Assembly: GCA_900552345.1 (NCBI GenBank)
Contig: URZN01000073.1
Location: 1-6,342, forward strand
DNA length: 6,342 nucleotides
Source: an uncultured Collinsella sp.
Lineage (GTDB): Bacteria; Actinomycetota; Coriobacteriia; Coriobacteriales; Coriobacteriaceae
Direction of reading: 5' to 3'
A model generated the notes under the pieces. The model was not told the origin of the DNA and did not search any database. It was given only the letters and a program-made list of their open reading frames with translations. Made by a program: the position numbers and the translations under genes. Of this stretch, positions 4,852 through 6,342 are shown piece after piece (position 1 is the first letter of the stretch; every line of letters begins with the position of its first letter).

Positions 4852-6240
4852 CTACTTGCGGAGCGCGGCCAGGGCGGGATCGACCGGTGCGGAGGCCTCC
4901 AGGTCGGAGACCTTCACAATGCCGTTTTCGTCGGAGAAGGCACGGTAAATGGTCCGAATCGCAAGGTCGAAGTCCTTCTCCTCGACACCGATAATGATAT
5001 TGATCTCGTCACAGCTCTGCGAAATCATGCGCACGCTCACGCCGGCCTGGCCAAGCATGCCAAACAGGTGGCCAGAGATGCCGGCACGACCGCGCAGGTT
5101 ACGACCGACGGTCGCGATAAGCGCCAGGCCCTCGACAACCTCGATCTCGAGCGGCTCGACCTCCTGCTGAATGTCGCCCACGAGCGAGTACAGCGAATCG
5201 TGAACGTCCTGCTCCTGCACCACGGCGCCAAAGCGGTCGACACCGGTGGGCATATGCTCGACGGAAACGTCATAACGCTCGAAGACCGAAAGCGCACGGC
5301 GCATAAAGCCGACACGGGGCTTGGTGCGGTCGCGGGCGACGTTGATGGCGACAAAACCGCGCTTGCCGGTCACGCCGGTAATGATGGGCTCTGCCTCGCC
5401 CTCGTCAGCCGTCTCGCTAATGATGGTGCCGGGGTCCTGCGGCGCATTGGTGTTCTTGATGACCAGCGGAATACCCGCCTCGCGCACGGGGAACACGGCC
5501 TCCTCGTGCAGGACGCTCGCACCCATGTACGAAAGCTCGCGCAGCTCCTCGTAGGTAACGCGCGCAATGGGCTGAGCCTCGGGAACAATACGCGGATCGG
5601 CAGAATAGAAGCCCGAGACGTCGGTCCAGTTCTCGTACAGGTCGGCACCCAGGCACTTAGCCAAAATCGAGCCGGAAATATCGCCGCCGCCACGGTCGAG
5701 CAGCTTGATCTGGCCCTCACGCGTCGCGCCGTAGAAACCAGGCATAACAAAGCCGCCCTGCTGACCGTACTCCTGCACCAGCTCGGAGGTGCGATTCATG
5801 CTGAGCGTACCGTCGTGATGGAACGCCACAACCGTCGCGGCGTCCAAGAACGGCAGGCCCAGGTACTCCGCCATCAGGCGAGCGGTGAAGTACTCGCCAC
5901 GGCTCACGAGCTCCTCGGTAGAGTAGCCGCCCGAGCGGGCGCGCTCGGCAAAGGCCGCGAACTCCTCGCGGATGGGATAGGTGAGCTCCAACTCGTCAGC
6001 GATATCAAAATAGCGCTGGCCGATGTCCTCGAGTAGTTCCTCGCACGACACGTGATACTTAACGTGCGCGTTAACCAGGTAGAGCAGGTCGGTTACCTTA
6101 GTGTCGCCCTTAAAGCGGCGGCCGCAGGCGGAAACCACCACAAAACGGCGGGCAGGGTCGGCATCGACGATGGCCTTGATCTTCTTGAAGTGTTCGGCGT
6201 CGGCGACCGACGAGCCGCCAAACTTGGCAATCTTAATCAT
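4852..6240 (-). CDS. lysC: aspartate kinase with two C-terminal ACT domains (aspartokinase III/YclM-like)
   Basis: The enzyme phosphorylates L-aspartate with ATP to give L-aspartyl-4-phosphate, the committed first step of the aspartate amino-acid pathway. The 462 residues start with KFGGSSVADA (6-15), the nucleotide/substrate signature of aspartokinases. The kinase domain continues to about residue 275 with VVVSACGRRFKGDTKVTDLL (34-53), VSRGEYFTARLMA, FLDA (131-134), LLDRGGGDISGSILAK (180-195) and WTDVSGFYSADPRIVP (205-220). Two ACT domains follow (about 287-365 and 370-440), the second with ISGHLFGMLGQAGVSVRMIS and EINIIIGVEEKD. These usually bind lysine and/or threonine for feedback inhibition. 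The KFGGSSVA-SACGRR pattern is closer to B. subtilis YclM than to the alpha/beta-type LysC with its internal start. The ATG at 6240-6238 begins the conserved N-terminus; AAAGG lies somewhat far upstream (about 14 bases). The end is LRK-TAG. Confidence 0.96.
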   Translation of the reverse strand: MIKIAKFGGSSVADAEHFKKIKAIVDADPARRFVVVSACGRRFKGDTKVTDLLYLVNAHVKYHVSCEELLEDIGQRYFDIADELELTYPIREEFAAFAERARSGGYSTEELVSRGEYFTARLMAEYLGLPFLDAATVVAFHHDGTLSMNRTSELVQEYGQQGGFVMPGFYGATREGQIKLLDRGGGDISGSILAKCLGADLYENWTDVSGFYSADPRIVPEAQPIARVTYEELRELSYMGASVLHEEAVFPVREAGIPLVIKNTNAPQDPGTIISETADEGEAEPIITGVTGKRGFVAINVARDRTKPRVGFMRRALSVFERYDVSVEHMPTGVDRFGAVVQEQDVHDSLYSLVGDIQQEVEPLEIEVVEGLALIATVGRNLRGRAGISGHLFGMLGQAGVSVRMISQSCDEINIIIGVEEKDFDLAIRTIYRAFSDENGIVKVSDLEASAPVDPALAALRK

Positions 6241-6342
6241 GGGCTTGAGGTTACCTTTCTAAAAGCCTCTGCAAACCTGTTTTGCGCGCTCTGATACCAT
6301 GGTTTCACCGATTGGGTCCAAGGCATCCGAGGAGCAGTGTTA
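6241..6342. other. upstream region of lysC, no supported feature
   Basis: These 102 bases contain no gene that I can support. On the minus strand, reading toward lysC, TTGGAC (6321-6316) could be a -35 box, but no good -10 follows at the right distance. AGGTTACCT (6248-6256) is a short palindrome overlapping the weak ribosome binding site. I looked for lysine riboswitch hallmarks and did not find them, though the region may be cut off by the window edge. Confidence 0.4.

Noticed and set aside
5068..6036. A 322-codon open frame on the plus strand opposite lysC
   Set aside because: The frame exists only because lysC has strong codon bias; the translation shows no recognisable domain, and lysC is clearly the real gene.
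6241..6342. A lysine riboswitch upstream of lysC
   Set aside because: The conserved L-box elements were not seen in the 102 available bases; a longer upstream view would be needed to exclude it.

Overview
The window looks like a chromosomal segment of a high-GC, Gram-positive gut actinobacterium, most likely a member of the Coriobacteriia such as Collinsella. This rests on the GC-rich third codon positions, the style of the proteins and the adjacent lysC and asd genes. The taxonomic guess is inference; no marker gene here proves it.

Left part (1-813): the first 181 codons of a MacB/LolD-type ABC transporter ATPase run leftward off the window edge. A 270-base divergent intergenic region follows. 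It contains a perfect 14-base palindrome (CGAACAGCTGTTCG) that resembles a Gram-positive LexA/SOS box and lies directly upstream of a good -10 element.

Accessory part (814-2329): this short region holds three damaged genes in a row. The first is a GyrI-like protein, close in style to the cyclopropanoid-hydrolase group, broken by a single one-base frameshift. The second is the N-terminal third of an Abi_2 (AbiD/AbiF) abortive-infection gene, carrying an in-frame TAA where CAA (Gln) is expected. The third is the last ~70 codons of a ClC-type chloride channel, joined directly to the Abi_2 remnant. Upstream of the Abi_2 remnant is a short leader with two interleaved complementary segments, either a pseudoknot or alternative hairpins, one of which covers the ribosome binding site. 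This leader is the best candidate for a poorly described regulatory RNA in the window.

Middle part (2330-3650): on the minus strand, an unrecognised 101-residue protein is followed 12 bases later by ogt (O6-alkylguanine-DNA alkyltransferase), a tight two-gene unit. Upstream of it lies about 400 bases of GC-rich, apparently non-coding DNA. This contains three tandem degenerate hairpin repeats (period 51-53 bases) and a 130-base nearly perfect palindrome with 28-bp perfect outer arms.

Right part (3651-6342): on the minus strand, lysC (aspartate kinase with two ACT domains) precedes asd (aspartate-semialdehyde dehydrogenase). These are the first two steps of the aspartate pathway to lysine/diaminopimelate, threonine and methionine. 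The 175-base spacer between them carries a strong GC hairpin and TTTCG repeats. The two genes are intact and look like ordinary core metabolism.
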